Assembly: GCA_951394405.1 (NCBI GenBank)
Contig: OX596342.1
Coordinates: 1,364,001 to 1,428,000, forward strand
From: Coprinellus micaceus
Taxonomy: Eukaryota; Basidiomycota; Agaricomycetes; Agaricales; Psathyrellaceae
Reading direction: 5' to 3'
Length of the DNA: 64,000 nt
The notes beneath the pieces are model-generated. The model saw only the letters and a list, made by a program, of their open reading frames with translations, ran no database searches and was not told the DNA's origin. The position numbers and the translations under genes are program-made. Of this stretch, positions 45,916 through 60,085 are shown one piece after another (the first letter of the stretch is position 1; each line of letters begins with the position of its first letter).

Positions 45916-48900
45916 TTGTGTTGTACACGACCCTCGCGTCGCACCCCCCACTCTGCCTTCCTTCCACATCCTCATTCAGTGCTCCCAAATCCCTCTTCGA
46001 TTCCATCCTATTATGCCCACTTTTTCCATTACGGTCACTGTATTTATATGTCTCGTTACGATATATTGACGTCCTGCCATGTTATCTTGTAGTTACTTAG
46101 CCCTGATCTTCTGAGTGAGCAGACATCCGTTCGTCGAAGGCCCTCATCTACTCATAAGCGCCCGTGATGTCATCGCCTCACTCTAGGTTTGCCGTCTGTC
46201 GCCCATGCACCAAATCCACCTTGCATAACCTTCATTAGGGTCCCAGAGGATCAGACAACAAACATGCTTCTAGTCATCCCACCCGGGATTGGGGCTCCCC
46301 ATCCGGTCCTTTGCCCAGTAAGTTGCGCAGGTATTGATCCCCCCACAGCTAGACACTACGACATACGTCTTGAGAACTCACCCCCAGTCACTTCAGGCTG
46401 ACGTTGCATTCAAAAATGGATTGAGCTGGGGATGAGGGTCGAGGAAAGAACAATCACCGCCCGCCTTTTATCAAAATAGATTGAGAAACCGAGAATGAGA
46501 GAAGCAAAGTGATTTGGAATAGGTGGAAGCAAGCGAGAGGACTTCAGGACCAAGGGTCGTGCACCAACCACCATACAGCTTCTCGAAAATGTTTTCATTG
46601 CATTGAAACACCGTGAAATACAACCAAGAAAGTGAACACGGCAACCTCTGTTATGACGGTCGGCGTGCATGACAACCTTTTGCTACACCTGTAGGATGGT
46701 CGAGCAGAGGTTCACAATGTGACAGGTACAGTAAAAGGGTGCTCCACCCGCCTGTGAGAAGAAGTCTAGAGGAAACAAACCGGAAGTGTGGGTGAGGAAG
46801 CAGCAGAGCCTTGAAGTAGACCAGGTTACGAGCGGTAATCACGGTATCAGAGAAGCAGGGAGAGGCGACTACCCCAACGTTCTATGAGGTAAGAGAACAG
46901 AGGGAATGAGCCTGCGGTCTGCACTTTTCGAACGGTTATCAGCGCACCCTTTTCCGCTAGTCGCTCTTGACGCGAATACGCGTGCCGAAACAGCCTGATA
47001 CCTGTTGTACGACCTCTCGACGGACACAGCAGGCCCGGCGAAGTCACAATTCAAAGATAACGATGACCATATAGTGAGCAACAATCATTAGCTAGCCATT
47101 CCCCGTCGCTCGAAGAGCAAGGGAGACGACGCACCGACTTGTCCTGGAACGGAACCGGCCTCTAGGCTCTTCCCCTCTTTCTGCCAACTTCGTAACATTT
47201 TCTCAGTCTTTAAGTCTCGTCAGTCTGGGCCAGGGTCCCTTCGCATCGCCTACTCTGGTGGTTGTCTGGCAGCGTTTCTCGGCGAGGTCAACGAAGTCGT
47301 ATGGCGTGGTTTGCAGCGTGCGGTATCCGAAACCGCTAGATCGAGCTGAGAATTGTGGAGGGGAGCAACGAAGGGGAGACGCCAAAGGTAGGTTGAGGTA
47401 GGCTCGCAGAGTGCACATGCCGATGTGCTCGCTGGCGATGTAGATTCTCGGAAGAGCGAGAGGCTGGCCTTGGCTACCGCGTCGCATTCGCAGGGTGAAG
47501 CTTTGCGATATCGATGCATAAAGGTGGGTTGATCAGAGGCTTGACGGTTGAATGGTTGGATGGAAACGCGGGAGCGAGGGTCTGATAGACACGGCGGACA
47601 AGAAAATGCGCAAGGGCGAGAGAGGGGGTGGGGTGAAGCGGGGAGAGGAGGACATGAGCGGCGCGCTACATATCGAGGATCAAAACACGAACGTACATTC
47701 TCCTCTTACCCCACCGTCCAGCAAGGCTACCCCCAGAGCACAAAATCCACCATAGGTGGCCAACGAGGTGGTAGGGACACAGGAAAGGGAAGGGAAGCTG
47801 GTATCCCGCCCAAGTCGTCCTCCTGCTCACAGGAGCTATCGGCAGCTCAGCTTCTTTCTCATCCCTGCACGGTTGAAGCATGCGTTCGTGAATCCAGCGC
47901 AGTCTCAGGCAACGGTAAGTTGCCCTTGGGGTAGCTGGATAGGAAGGCGTAGCAGCGAGTGTGGACTGGTGGTCGCGGTATGAATCCAAGCAGCAGGACG
48001 AATGTGAGAACGGATCAAACGCGTCTTTGTTTGTCCGCGATGACGCGACTCTTGTTCCCTTCTCCCATCCCAAACGTTACGCTCTCGCTCTCTCCAGCCT
48101 AACGTAGCCTTCCCGTCGATCCCTTAAAGCACCAGGTGCCAGATGCCACGGCCATAGGACATAGTAACTTCATACATGGGCAACCGTGACGGGCGATATT
48201 GGCGAGATCTCTGTTGAGAAGTTCCAGGTACGCGCCCATATAACCCTCTTCCCTTCCCACCTATTGCCTCTCTACTTCCCTTACCCCGTCGACTTGTTTG
48301 CCATCGAGTACTTACGCTTGCGCATCCTACAGCTTGACAGGCTTCTCTGCAAACCTCGTTACGTTCGCCCCTCATCCTCTTCCGCCACATCCTCTCCTAT
48401 CGTACTGCCATCCAAGCCGCGTATACCCCTACCCTCCCATACGCCCGATTCATGATCCCCTCGCCTAAAGCCCATCGCGTCGTGCTCTTGCAAGTGTACC
48501 TCGAGCATGCATATGCCGGCAGACGTGCGTGCGCGCCAACTATCGACGGGCAGGCAATACTACGATCGGCGGGAAGGCGCAGGCTGAAAGCAGAACCTCT
48601 CGGCCCTTCAAAGGTGTCTTCCATTCTATCACGTCGTCCTGCGCCTCATCCGCATCCTCTTCTCCTGTCCTGAACGCCATCGACATCGTCTTCAAGTATC
48701 ATCTTCTTGCCGTCCCTCCAATATTCGCCTGCAAGGACGCGACAAAGCGACCCGAGGACCTGAGGCAGTACGATCCGAGGGGGACAACAGCAGGGACGGA
48801 GCTGGCGCAAATACATGCACTTGCGGTACTGCTTCGAGCACGTTCGGGCTATATTTGGAGCCGATCCGACTGTGTGTTTTCAGGCGGTAACAACGAAGCA

Positions 48901-51900
48901 GGCGGACATATGTGAGGTGTTGTAAGCGTACGCTGCAGTCGCCAATGTCCGTCATCCCCACATCCTCCCAACGTGGTCATGAAGATAGCTCGTCGGCTAG
49001 ACTATGGCGAAGGTGGCGAACATGGCGGCGCTATTCCGCTCAGAAGGGGAACATGCGCAGTGGGCACGAAGGGAGAAGAGGACCAGCGTGTGAGGATGTA
49101 GGGAGCGAAGAGGAAGCGGCCACGGGAGTGTTCCAACTTGGCCATTGTGTGAAGTTGGAATGGGCGGATCAAGGGGAGCGGGGCTGGACCTAGGGCATGA
49201 GAGGAGAAGAAAGAGATAAAGTAGCTTCGCCCGATGCAACGAGGATTATGCGGCGTCGTCCTTCGCACCCGGCACCCCACATCCGACGACCCCCCTCCTC
49301 GCCATCGCGGTTTCCGTCATAATAGATCCTTGCCTCCCTCCGCGTCTTTCCCCCTCATCTCTATTCGTTTGTGTCACACAGACCAAGGCCTCGTCCACGC
49401 GAGGGTTTTCGGGTGCTACTACGACCCCTCGGCAGGTCACGGTTGCAAGCCTACAAGACTCGAGTGACGCCGCATCCTCTGTCCTACTGGGGGTCGTCAG
49501 CTCCTTCAACGAAGCCTTTGGAGACGGCGTGCCGTCGACTGCGACTGGGGGCGAGAAGCGACGGTCAAGGTCTTGCTCGGAACTCCCGGGGACGATTCGA
49601 CCGAGGTCCGCCCTTAAGTCGATCGTGTGTCTCTACCCGTTGAACCTCGGCCAGGAGGGCCTCACGTCATGGCGGGGAGATGGGAGGACGCGTCGAAAGG
49701 TTGGTCCTGGATGATGAGCACGCGGTAGCATTTTGGGCCACGAATACGAGAGCGTTTGGAGCGGCTGGGCTTGGGAATAGGTGTCGTCCACTTTCAATCG
49801 GCCATAGGAGGCGATGTCAACGCCCATCGCCGTTCGCGCTGGGGGTGGTGCGAGAAGACGGCGAGGACGCGTCGAATTGGGGCTGCACAGTGCGACTGTT
49901 CACTTACCACAACGACATCGCCTTAGGTGCTGCTCGTCTTGTTCAAGTCGAAGGAAGGGCGGGACAGCTAGGGAAAACTGGGACAATCTTGTAGTAGCCC
50001 CCATTTCGAGAAACCACTTACAATTTAGGATATTTCTGTGCTTCATAGGGCTCACGACGTCCTGGCATGTACTACCAGTAGCCCGTCCTCACGGATTTGA
50101 AGATGAGTAGGGGAACGCAATGTTGATTTCGGATGAGCTGTTTAGCGCTCGGCAATCGCCGGTATAACATGTGTTTGAACATCCAGTTCGCGGGTGCAGT
50201 GAAACATTGTCAAGTCGCTCTTCCACACATCTTTGTTGCTCGTGTCCTCCAAGGGCCCCCTGTCCAAAGTTCGACCATAGACCAAATCTCTCCTCACAAG
50301 AGACTGCTCCCTTCATCACCTACCCCCTCTCCCCCGCAGCTCAAACGACGTCTTCCCCAACTCTCCCTGCGCCAAAAAAAAGCTTTCTCATTCACCCCCC
50401 TTTGTGCTCTCTTCTTCTCTCCTCGCTCGTCCCACCGCTCCTCCCGCCCGCGTACTCCCGCCGACGCCTCCCTGTTCACCCACCTGTCAGCCTCCTTCAC
50501 ACTCCTCTCCATCCCCGCCTCCACTGTTCCTACCTCCATGGTGCTCATCTCCAAACACCTCTCCACATTTCCCCTCGCCCTTCGTGGTTCTCTTTTCCCC
50601 GCATCCACCAGAGCTCCATTGTTTGATGAGGAGCACCCAACGAGCCTATTGAGTGCCATGTCGCACACCACCCCTGACGGTACGTCGGATGAGGCACAGG
50701 CTGGGCATAAAAGTCTTTGTTCCCCCAAAACCCTCCTAATCCTCCCCCTCCCCCTCCCTTCTAAAGCCGCAACCTCCCTCTCTCATCCCACCAAGTCCCT
50801 CCCCCTCGCCCGTAAAAGTAACGTTCCCTCGTTCCCAATAAGAGTCGACGGTGCCGGTGATCCTCCAACGCCCCACCAGATCCCCAAACATTTTTCTCGG
50901 CACCGTTCCTTCCAACCCTCCGCCCTTTTGACCACGAGTCTAGCCGTTCGTGCAGGGCGTAAACAAAGGGCTTTCAGGAGAAGCGGGCATCGAAAGGGAC
51001 GATCTAGGGCGGTCAGTGGGTGGCGGGCCAACTCGCCTTTGGCTGCTCTGCGGTAGAGCCAACAGGGAGGAGGGGGTAGGGTTTTCAAGTGAGAGGGAGG
51101 AGAGGATTCTCCGCATCGTCCGTCGGGAGTGGGCGACGGAAGGGAGGAAGGAGGGAGAGCGGAAGCAGCCCGTACGCGTACCGGGAATACGTTCACCTTT
51201 CTCTCCCCGCTCGCCGTCTCTTGCCACTCGCTGAGGACGGCCTCAACGCCCACGACTGCCCTTCGCGAGCTTCATGCGCTCCCTGCTACTTTAGCCGTGG
51301 CGCTAGCACCACCTGGGCAGATACTATCGCCCAGCGTATGGTGGGGCGTGCAGAGCTTGACGGCGTGTTTGAGGGGGAAGTCTATGGGCCACCGTGCCTT
51401 CCCAGGACCACGCCCATCGCATCTCGAGACCAGCACACCAGTGAGGAAGCATCGACCATGGGCAAGTCAACCCGACACCGGTGTGAATACTTGTAGGCGC
51501 CCGTGACGTAACCGCTCGACCCTATCGCCACTATCTCCTTGATCTTCCCTCTGCGCACTCTGAGGACGAATGATGGGTCGTGCCTTCAAAGGATCTGACG
51601 GAACTACCTCTGCAGTCAGAATACTCTGACCGAGGGTCTGAGCCTCCTCGAGTACCCAATGAGTCCTGCCCCCTTGACACCTAGGCAGAGCAGTACCGCG
51701 GGTTGCATTCCGAGATCGCGCCACCAGCCACTTCCAGGCGCCCGGTTGTTCAGGGGTGGTGTAAGGGGGACAGGGCCCGATGAAGGGGAATCGCCGTTCA
51801 TCCTGTATAGTAACAGAATTAGTCGGCAGTCCCTGCAGGTTGAGAATTGCTGGAAAAGCGATGGCCATCCAAAGGGTAAATGGCGTGGGAGGAGGCAGAG

Positions 51901-53849
51901 AGCACAACGCATGGTAGAGAGAGGGTGAAGCAAATGTTGATTATGCCGTATACACAACGGGGGACGTGCCCTGTCTGCTTGGGAGATGTGAAGCAGGGGA
52001 ACGAGAGTGTGCGGATGAATGACCTGGAAGGTGGGGGAGAGTACGGCGAGGCCGTGCGCCAGGGCGCTTTTGAGATACTCGAGGTACCGGCGAAGCAGCT
52101 ATCGCGATGGAAGCTCCCCACAGGTTCTAAGGGGAGGGTAAGGATCAGGTGAGTTTGTAGTCTGTAGGTCTCAGACGGTTGAGAACGCACCCTACAAACG
52201 CTATTTTCTCCCTGCTTGAGTCCTTCCGAAATATCGTAGTTATCATTTGTAGCCCCAAGGTGGACGAAGCAAGCCCAGCGGGGTCGCGGTTCGACGGCAG
52301 AGGATATGATTCGCCCTACGCCGTTCGTCAGTACCCAGTTCTAACTGCTCGAAGAGCACAAGGGGAAATACCTTTGCGTGCGAGTCTCATCGAAATCCAG
52401 CCCCTCCCGTTCTTCTGCCACCTTTGTGAGCTTCTTCCCCATAACCCCTGCGTATCTTCAATTTGGGTCGGGATCGTTGTGGCCTTCGCGTTGCCCTCCC
52501 CAGCCTTACGGTTGTCCGTGCCTTGCGTCCGACGAGACTGCACGGGGCGCATACAGGTGGGTGGTAAAGAGCCCACCGGCCACAAGCATCCGTTTTCGCC
52601 AGGCCGGGTTGGAGATTGCGGATACGAGGATGGGTCGAGCCGGGGTGGTTGTGGGTTCCGATATGAAACGACGCTCATGGAGATGCCAGGTTGCGTCGAT
52701 GAGAGGTTTTTATTCGTTCCAGATACAGGTCCGGTTTAGGGAGGGAAGGCAGCGCTCCATCGACCGAGAAGGGTGAGCTGGAGGGGAAGTTTTCAGAGCG
52801 GTTGCTTGGCCTTGTGGTTGAATAGACGACGTGGACGAAAACAGGGGAGAGGGGAGGATGAAGAGATAAAAGATGTGAATAATTATCCCATAAGCCAAGC
52901 ACTGACGACAGACGAACCTGTGTTAGCAAGCCAGTCCAATCGGGCCGCCTAAAGGTAGACCAAAGGGATGCGACGGAGGCGGGTTGGAGAGAGAGGGCGT
53001 ATGCATGCCATCGCTGGTATCCTATCCCGGACGAGGAGGCTCATCGGCCGAGTTCCTGCGTCAAGACACGCACGCTTGGAGGCGCCATTCGACCCTTGCT
53101 AGGGAGAGAGGAAACTGAGAGAAGAAGATGGAGAGAGAGATGGAGGGTGGGCGGAACCAAAAACGAACGTGAGAACCGAATAGTTGTCGATGACGCGATG
53201 GGCGTCTCTTTCTCTTCTCCTTCACCATCCACCAAACAAACGGTGCACGTCTCCCCTCTCGAATACAAGGGGATGGGGAAAATCAAAGGCGCGTGCCTGG
53301 ACTGCAATACCCCGTCGAAGGCGTGAACTGAACCCACTCCGCCCCGCCGGTTGCCTCTGTACGTCCTCATTCATTTTCTCTTCTTATTTCCGTATCCCTC
53401 TGCCTTTGCCTTGTGCTCCTGGAGACGAACTTACACTAATCTCTTGGGCTCTCCTCCCTTCCGCAGAATCAACTCATAATGCTCGACTAGGCGAACAGTC
53501 ACAGAGTCGCGTCCTGGGCTCATGGGGCCGACCCTGGCAAGCAGTGAGGCGTAATTCCCATTGAAAAGGTCTAGGTATGCTTCTCCGTCCTTTTCTTTCC
53601 TTTCCACACTTCGAACTGACGTGCGTCCGTCGTCTTAGGGAGGTCTTCTCCTTGCATTTCACTCCCTCGACTTCTCCCATATCCTCTCCGCGAGCCATCG
53701 ACCTTGCTTCTGAGCTCTTTGAGTTCCTCCCCTCCCCATCCGACGGCCCCACAACCCTTTGCCCTTGCCTCTTCGCAAGCCCGCTGATTGGCCCTCCCCG
53801 ATGTCTATTCACCCACGATGGACGCTAGCACGGGTAGAGTCACTTGAAC
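45916..53849. other. Decayed spacer of unit 2, first part
   Basis: Counterpart of 25080-31840. Longer open frames (for example 50133-51056, Ser/Pro-rich) are not kept in unit 1 and look accidental. A short frame at 51880-52152 contains CPVCLGD and ends at a GTGAGT donor (52149); the matching unit 1 sequence (29890-30025) is frame-disrupted. Confidence 0.4.
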
Positions 53850-54351
53850 GATGCTCCCGTCCGCTACTTATCAACCTCCAAGGAAGACGACAGCCCGCAA
53901 GAGGAGACCGCACCGCACCCCTCCGTCCCATTCAAGGTCCTCCATTCCACCACATCCACCTTTCTCCTCGCGCGGCGGGTCCCCTCTTTTTCCACACCCA
54001 CATCCGCGCCCAGATCCCCATCCTCGAGGTCTCCCTCGCCGCAAGTATCGATCAGCCTCGCCGTCAAGCATCACCATAAGCGAATCGCCTGCCTCCTCCT
54101 CACCCCCAATACCCCACCGCACCTCCAACTGCCCGCCTCCCCGCCAACAATCCCCAAATTCGCCTTTCTCCTCGCTTTTGGACCACGAAAACGCCTGGAG
54201 CGCGCCGCTCGCGGCGTCTGTTTCGAGTATATCGCTAGACTTGCAGTCAGACGGGGTGGTTTTGGGGAGCTTGAGGGAGCGAGGGAAGGATCGGCTAGGA
54301 AGAGGACGAGGAAGAGCGAGATCGAGGAGGGGGTTGCGTATTTCTGTGTAG
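53850..54351 (+). pseudogene. Broken 3' half of the proteasome-chaperone-like gene (unit 2)
   Basis: Fragments NDAPVRYLSTSKED, HSTTSTFLLA, SSLLDHENAWSAPLAAS and KSEIEEG match the intact minus-strand gene at 16240-17433. They lie in at least two frames and in opposite orientation to it. Confidence 0.7.
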
Positions 54352-57300
54352 ATGGATTGGAGGAGAGTGGAGGAGGGTGGAAGAAGGGAGGGGTTGGAGG
54401 CAGGGAGGAAGGATCAGTTCCTATAAAATCGGAAACCGTGCAAGAAACCCGTTCCTGGACCGCACCCCGCCGAATGCGTTCACCCTGCCTCCTCTCCACC
54501 CAACAAACGAAGTGCTCCCGCTGGCTTGGGCTTTTCGATGGATTCCCAACGGCTCTACCGTGCTCAACGTGGCTCGTGGTCATCTTTGAATTGGAGCATA
54601 CCACCGCGTCGTCCCAATCTCAGCGCCAGTCCACACCCGCAATCCCAACGGACGCATCGACGCGTTCAGAGAGTCGACTTCTAGAACGTCTCCGGCTCTA
54701 CGCACCTGACATACGACGCACACCCTCCCTCAAATCGAATCGCGTCGCTGCGAAACCCTCGCAAGTGAGATGCGTGGGCGTGGTGCTGTACTTCCGTTCA
54801 GGTTCAAGCCTCGCTTGGCGACGCTGTTTTGTTACCGATACGAGGCTGGCGTTGCGTTGGATCGATTGCAGGAGGAGCCCAGTGAAGCTAGGATTGCGGT
54901 CACTCATACCCCGTCCTCTCAGCCGCAATCAATCTCCTCCCTATCACCTTCATATACAATCGCCACCCTCCGTCCTGTACCCCACCTCCACCATCAGCCA
55001 CTAGTCCCTCCGACGACCGTCCTCCTTCGATGTCTCTCCCGATCAACATTCTCCTAACGCTTGGCCCGACCACGACGATAATCGGTCGGTTACATTCGTG
55101 CGGGAGGGCAGGCTGTAGCTTTGCGAAACTGCATTGTCCTGAAGAACCTTCGCACCACCATCGCGTAAATCGAAGCACGCAACCCCCTCGTCACCCAACG
55201 AGCCATCGGCCCCCTCTCTCCCATGACCTCGCCAACCACCGGGGTCTGCCTCCACATCCGCATCCATGCCCCCTGGCTTCATCGCCGCCCACAAGCAGAA
55301 CGCGTCCCTCGTCCTCCTGCCTTGGGGTGCTACTCCCCGCCAGGTCGAGACTCGAGTAGTTCAGCATCATCTGCTGTGCTGCACCGATCTCGATTCGGGG
55401 TGGTTCCCTACTCACTCAACGGAGTCTCTGAAGGCGGCAGACTGGAGATTGGGGAGGAGGGTACTGTCGAGAACGACGATCGGACGGTTACTCGAGCTCC
55501 TTCTAGGGACCGATCGAGGCAGAAGTTTGCTCTCTTGGGTTCCCCGAGGGAGCTCATCCCTATCCTGGACCGTGGGCGGTAGCCCAGGAGGACGTCGAGG
55601 ATCGCCGATTCCGAACATGGGGTCCAGGATGTGAGGGTGTCGGATGGGGAGGAGAGGTTGGTTATGCGGGCGAGTCGGCCAGGGAACGTTAAGCCTCCCC
55701 GCTCTATTCCCCTCTGCGCCGTGTTGCACAGAGCTCCGACACTCGTCGACGCTTTGTGACGACTGTGAGGCTTGATGCAACACCCACTCAGCACCAAATG
55801 AGACGAGGGAATGCAGTCTACCTCCTTGACCCGCGCACAGCACGAAGGAGGAAGAGCACACCATCGACGCCTTCGCCTCAACTAATGCCTGGCCTAGACC
55901 TCCATCGACACCACCTAACCACTTTCCGCGATCTCGAACGGCCAAGCAGCGTCTTCCCATCTCACTTGACGACCTCGACGTGCCGATTTGATGCCCAACC
56001 GCCCTGAGGATCTGAGGATCGTGCGACAGCGTTGGGGACGCGGGACGACGAGGGCGTGTCCAAAGTTAGACAGGCGGACTGGCCTTATGACAAGGCGTGG
56101 AGATGCACAGTCATGAAAGAATTGGTGAATTTGTCGCGGGTTGATTACTGGGCTTCTGTTGGACGGACGGGGAAGTGGTCTAGATCTGGGGCGCACGGCA
56201 GCGCGATGGGGAAGGCGCATCCGATAGGTTCGAAGGCCACAACTTCGCCAGCACTGCCAACGGACGCATCGACGCGTGAGACTCGACTTCTCGAACCCAC
56301 GCACCCGACATACGACGCACGCCCTCCCTCAAGTCGAATCGTATCGCTGCGGAGCCCTCGCAAGCGAGATGCATGGGCGTGGTGCTTCACTTCCGTTCGG
56401 GCTCGAGCATCACCGATGGGGACGCTGTGACGTTGTCTGCGGGACTGGGACTGGGGGTTACTGGGTCGCTCATATGCCCAGTCTCTGCTGCAGTTGATCC
56501 CCTCGTTATCGTTGTTATATCCAATCGCCACCCTCCATCCGATACCCACCTCCGCCACACTAGTCCCTCCAACTACCGTCGGATCCCCCCCAGTGCATCC
56601 TCCGACAACTATATTCGTAACGCCGGTCTGACCACGACGCAACTATAGTCGGCCGGTTAGACTCATCCAGGGAGCAAGCCGCAGCTTGCGAAATCGCATG
56701 TCCTGAAGTCATCCCGTCAATCGAAGCACGCAACCTACTTACCACCCAACGAACCGCCGCCTCCCTCCCTCCCATCAACGTCGCCAACCACCGAGATCTG
56801 CCTCCACATCCGCATCCACACTCCCCTGGCTTACTCGTCGACACCACGGAGACGAAGTCCTGCGTCCACAGGTTGCCTGGGGGTTCTGTCAACGCGGTCC
56901 TTCCCCAGGCCAACTGCAAGGCTCGATCAGCTCGCCGTCACCGGAGTGCTGATCTCAATTCTGGGCACCGTGCACCCTATGAAGACCGCCTACCGGCTCC
57001 GAGTGGCAGGAGGAACTCGTCGATGAAGACGATCGAGCCGTTCCTCGAACTTCTAAGGAGCTCTCGACCGATTCGTCCCTCATGTTCCTCGAGGGGATCC
57101 ACCATATCCCGTGATCGGTAACCCAGGAGGACGTCGAGGTGGTTATGCGGACAGCTGGGGAAGATGTATACGGCGAGCCTCGGCGGCGTTTGGGGTCATG
57201 AATGCGAGGCTGTTGGATGTGGAAGGAGGGTTGAGTACCTGTAACTAGGCGAAGGAGCAAGATCGAAAGGTGTTGCCCCCCGCACGGTATCACGCAGAGC

Positions 57301-59291
57301 TTTGAAGCCCTGGAGCGCTCGTCGACGCTTCGTGGGGTCTGCGGGGCTAATTCAACCCTTACTCGCCGCAAATCAGGCCGGGAAATTTGTTTGCGCCCTT
57401 GGACTGAGCCACGAAGGAGGACGATGCTATCGACACCTCCACCCCCAATTGTGGCCATCGATCTTTCAAACGCCTTCCTCCCACTCTTCCGTTCACAACG
57501 CCTATCCCGGTTTCCACAATCGCGAACGGCTGAACTCGGGAGTCGGCAACCTCGCTTTGTATCGCCGAGTCACCCCGCCATCGCGATGTGTCATTCTCAA
57601 CACCCAAGCACTTGGGATGGCACGAGTAGCTTTGGGGACGCAGATGACAACGAGGGGGTGTTTGACGTGGGGCTGGTGAGTCGACGACCAATTCCATGAG
57701 GATGAAGAGGTGGAGGGATGCACGGATGAGGAGAAACTGGTCAAATCGTTGCGGAACGTCACTTGTCTGAGTTCGTGTCGAAAGAATGGGGAGGGTTCGT
57801 CTGGAGACTGAAGGCCTCACCAAGGCTGGGTGGAGGAAGGTCAGCTGCAATTCGACATCGGCATCGGTGATTACTAGTTTAGGCTGGACACTCTCGACCA
57901 GCTTCATCCCTTCCTTCCCTCAAACTCTTCCTCGCTTCCCTCCACAAACCCGTAGGAGTCCAACTCCAGCCTGGGATGCGATAGTGATGGTGCTGCGCCT
58001 GCTCCCCCTACACCCCGATCCCGGTCACACCACCCAACGGGTCTTCAGCGCTATTCGTACCTTTCCTAGGGGCACCGTCACCTTCTCCCTGCCTCTGGGC
58101 TGAGCCCCGCGCTCCTGTATTCCGAAGAGAGCCTTGAGACTACCGAGATCGCCCTTCCGACAGTGGTGGCAGTCTGCGGTGCGATCGAGCTCAGTCTGCA
58201 AGACGTCGGCGGCGGTGGATGGGCTGTAGAGTCGGGCTGAGGCGATGGGTGGGCTGACGTAGGCTGGAGAGGTGACGGGGAGACGGGGGTTGAGGGAAGA
58301 AAGGCTGGATGGATGTGTTGGTCGTTGAGTGGATCTAGAGATTTCTGCCTGCCTACTGCGTCTCGCAGTAGAGGACAATCTGTTTGGTAGGGTTAGCCAT
58401 TTGGCTATAAGACCGCTTGCTTCAACACCCTTGCTACTGTGCATCGACCCCTACATGCGCTTGAATGGTAGCGAGCCGGTTCGCGACTTGGGTGGATAAG
58501 CGGAATGTAGAGGTTTTATTAGGATAGGACCCAAGTGCATTGGCTAATACAAAGCATTGAAGCACAATATTGTGGGTACACTCATACGAGATGAAAAGGC
58601 ATCGATAGCGCCGAATAGATTGTATGAATCAAAGGCTGGCGTTCGTCTCCGTCAAAGAGAATGAAGAAAACGCGAGTCGCCAAGGATGTCGATGCTGCAC
58701 AAATGACTGGTCCTTCGTGAAGACGCAAGGGTTCAATTGGCGGCACAGATAGTAATAGGGGCAGTATCGATAGTGAGGGGGGAGGAGTAAAATGGGGGGA
58801 ATAGCAGAAGTGGTGAAATATCTACCGTCCGAGTCAGGCACCATTCTGGCTATATCCCGAGTTCTACCAGCCATTCCCGTTTCACCGCCTTCTTCTCACT
58901 CCGCTCCTACCCTGAGGGTGGGTCAATGTGAAAGCGACATACGGAAGGCAAAGGGGTAACTCACCCCTGCGCGCAACTGGTGCTCGATCCCGCTCGTTCT
59001 CTGGTTGACAATCTGACGGTTCGTGCTATGCTACGGCAGTCGATCCAGATGGCACGCGAAAGGCACAGGAAGCTGAGGTCCTATTGGTATGGATAGGGAG
59101 GGGAACGTAGAGAGAGCGAAGGTGAGAGAGGGTAGCATGAACGTGAGAAAGGCACAGACGCGTCTGTTGTCGATGATGCAGCGGGCGTCTCTTCATTACT
59201 CTCGCCCTTCCGCCAAACAATGGACACGCCTCCCCCTGCCTCTAGCACAAGACGATAATGGGCGTGGATATACCAACGGAGGCCGACCGGG
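54352..59291. other. Decayed spacer of unit 2, second part
   Basis: Counterpart of 32319-37791. It carries both internal repeat copies (about 54650-56240 and 56265-57300), and a tract at about 55070-55880 almost identical to 33050-33860. No intact gene is recognised. Confidence 0.45.
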
Positions 59292-59860
59292 GCCTCTATC
59301 TCTGAACGCAAGTACGAGTTGAGCTTGCGGATCTATGGGTGAGCTGACAAGCCTACCTATGTAGGAACACGACAGTATACGCACTCTTCCCTCCTGTCCG
59401 TCTGCTCGACTCTGGGGGATATGCCGAGCCTTGTAAAATGGGTCGGTGGATCTGACCGGCTGTTTGAACGGTGTAGAGCGATAACGCAGGTTCGTGTCTC
59501 TTCTCAAAGGCTTTCACGTAGAAGGGTCACTCACGTTTTCCACCACCCCTTCTTTCATACTCCATTCCTCCCCCCACCCTCGCCCTGGCCGGCAATGGAC
59601 CGTCCCACCGACGCGATCCACCCCGGCGCGGTTCTGATAACACTCGAGCCATGGCATTCAAACTGGGACTCCCTCACCCGCCGGCTGTCGACCTACGACC
59701 CCAATATCGCTTCTCTGTCCCTCCGTGGCTTCGGTCCATCAGCTCCAACATTGGCTCCCTCTCTTCCATCATCAACGATGCGCGATACGCGATAAACACC
59801 CTCATCGACGCGCCGCATGCACGGGATCGCGACTCCCGCCCGAATCGCCCCCGTCCGACC
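59292..59860 (+). pseudogene. Unidentified gene remnant at head of unit 3
   Basis: Carries the blocks KYELSLRI, WDSLTRRLSTYDPNIASLSLRGFGP-like (in one frame) and NIGSLSSIINDARYAINTL (in the next). It keeps the bases deleted in unit 1 but has the shared one-base offset near 59739. The piece between HVFH and AIHPGAV is shortened relative to units 1 and 2. Confidence 0.4.
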
Positions 59861-60085
59861 GTATTCTTTCGCTCTGGGCGACTTCTATCGCCTCCCGCTA
59901 CCAACCTGCGACTGTAATCGCAAACAGAACTCAAATTCGCGTCAATCCCTGGACACCGGGCACTTCCCTCCCCTTTCCGTCTGCCCCACTCGCCTTCGCC
60001 CTATCCACAACCGCTCTCTGCTCCCCCTGTTCCTTCCTTCCCTATCCCCATCCCACCTGGGGAACAAAACAGAAACAAAAAACAG

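Larger units (their letters stand above)
37792..59291. repeat. Segmental repeat unit 2 (~21.5 kb)
   Basis: Second head-to-tail unit, with the same order of remnant gene, cdc4, NLR and decayed block. It is longer than unit 1 partly because of the 687-bp element in NLR2. Confidence 0.85.

Noticed and set aside
50160..50240. Conserved short sequence in both units (28510-28600 and 50150-50240) as a structured RNA
   Set aside because: It is conserved no better than the surrounding unit, and no stable stem with compensatory changes was seen between the two copies.
50133..51056. 307-codon plus-strand open frame in unit 2
   Set aside because: The unit 1 counterpart (28527-29000) is shorter and shifts frame. 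Composition is simple Ser/Pro-rich, as expected of CT-rich non-coding DNA.
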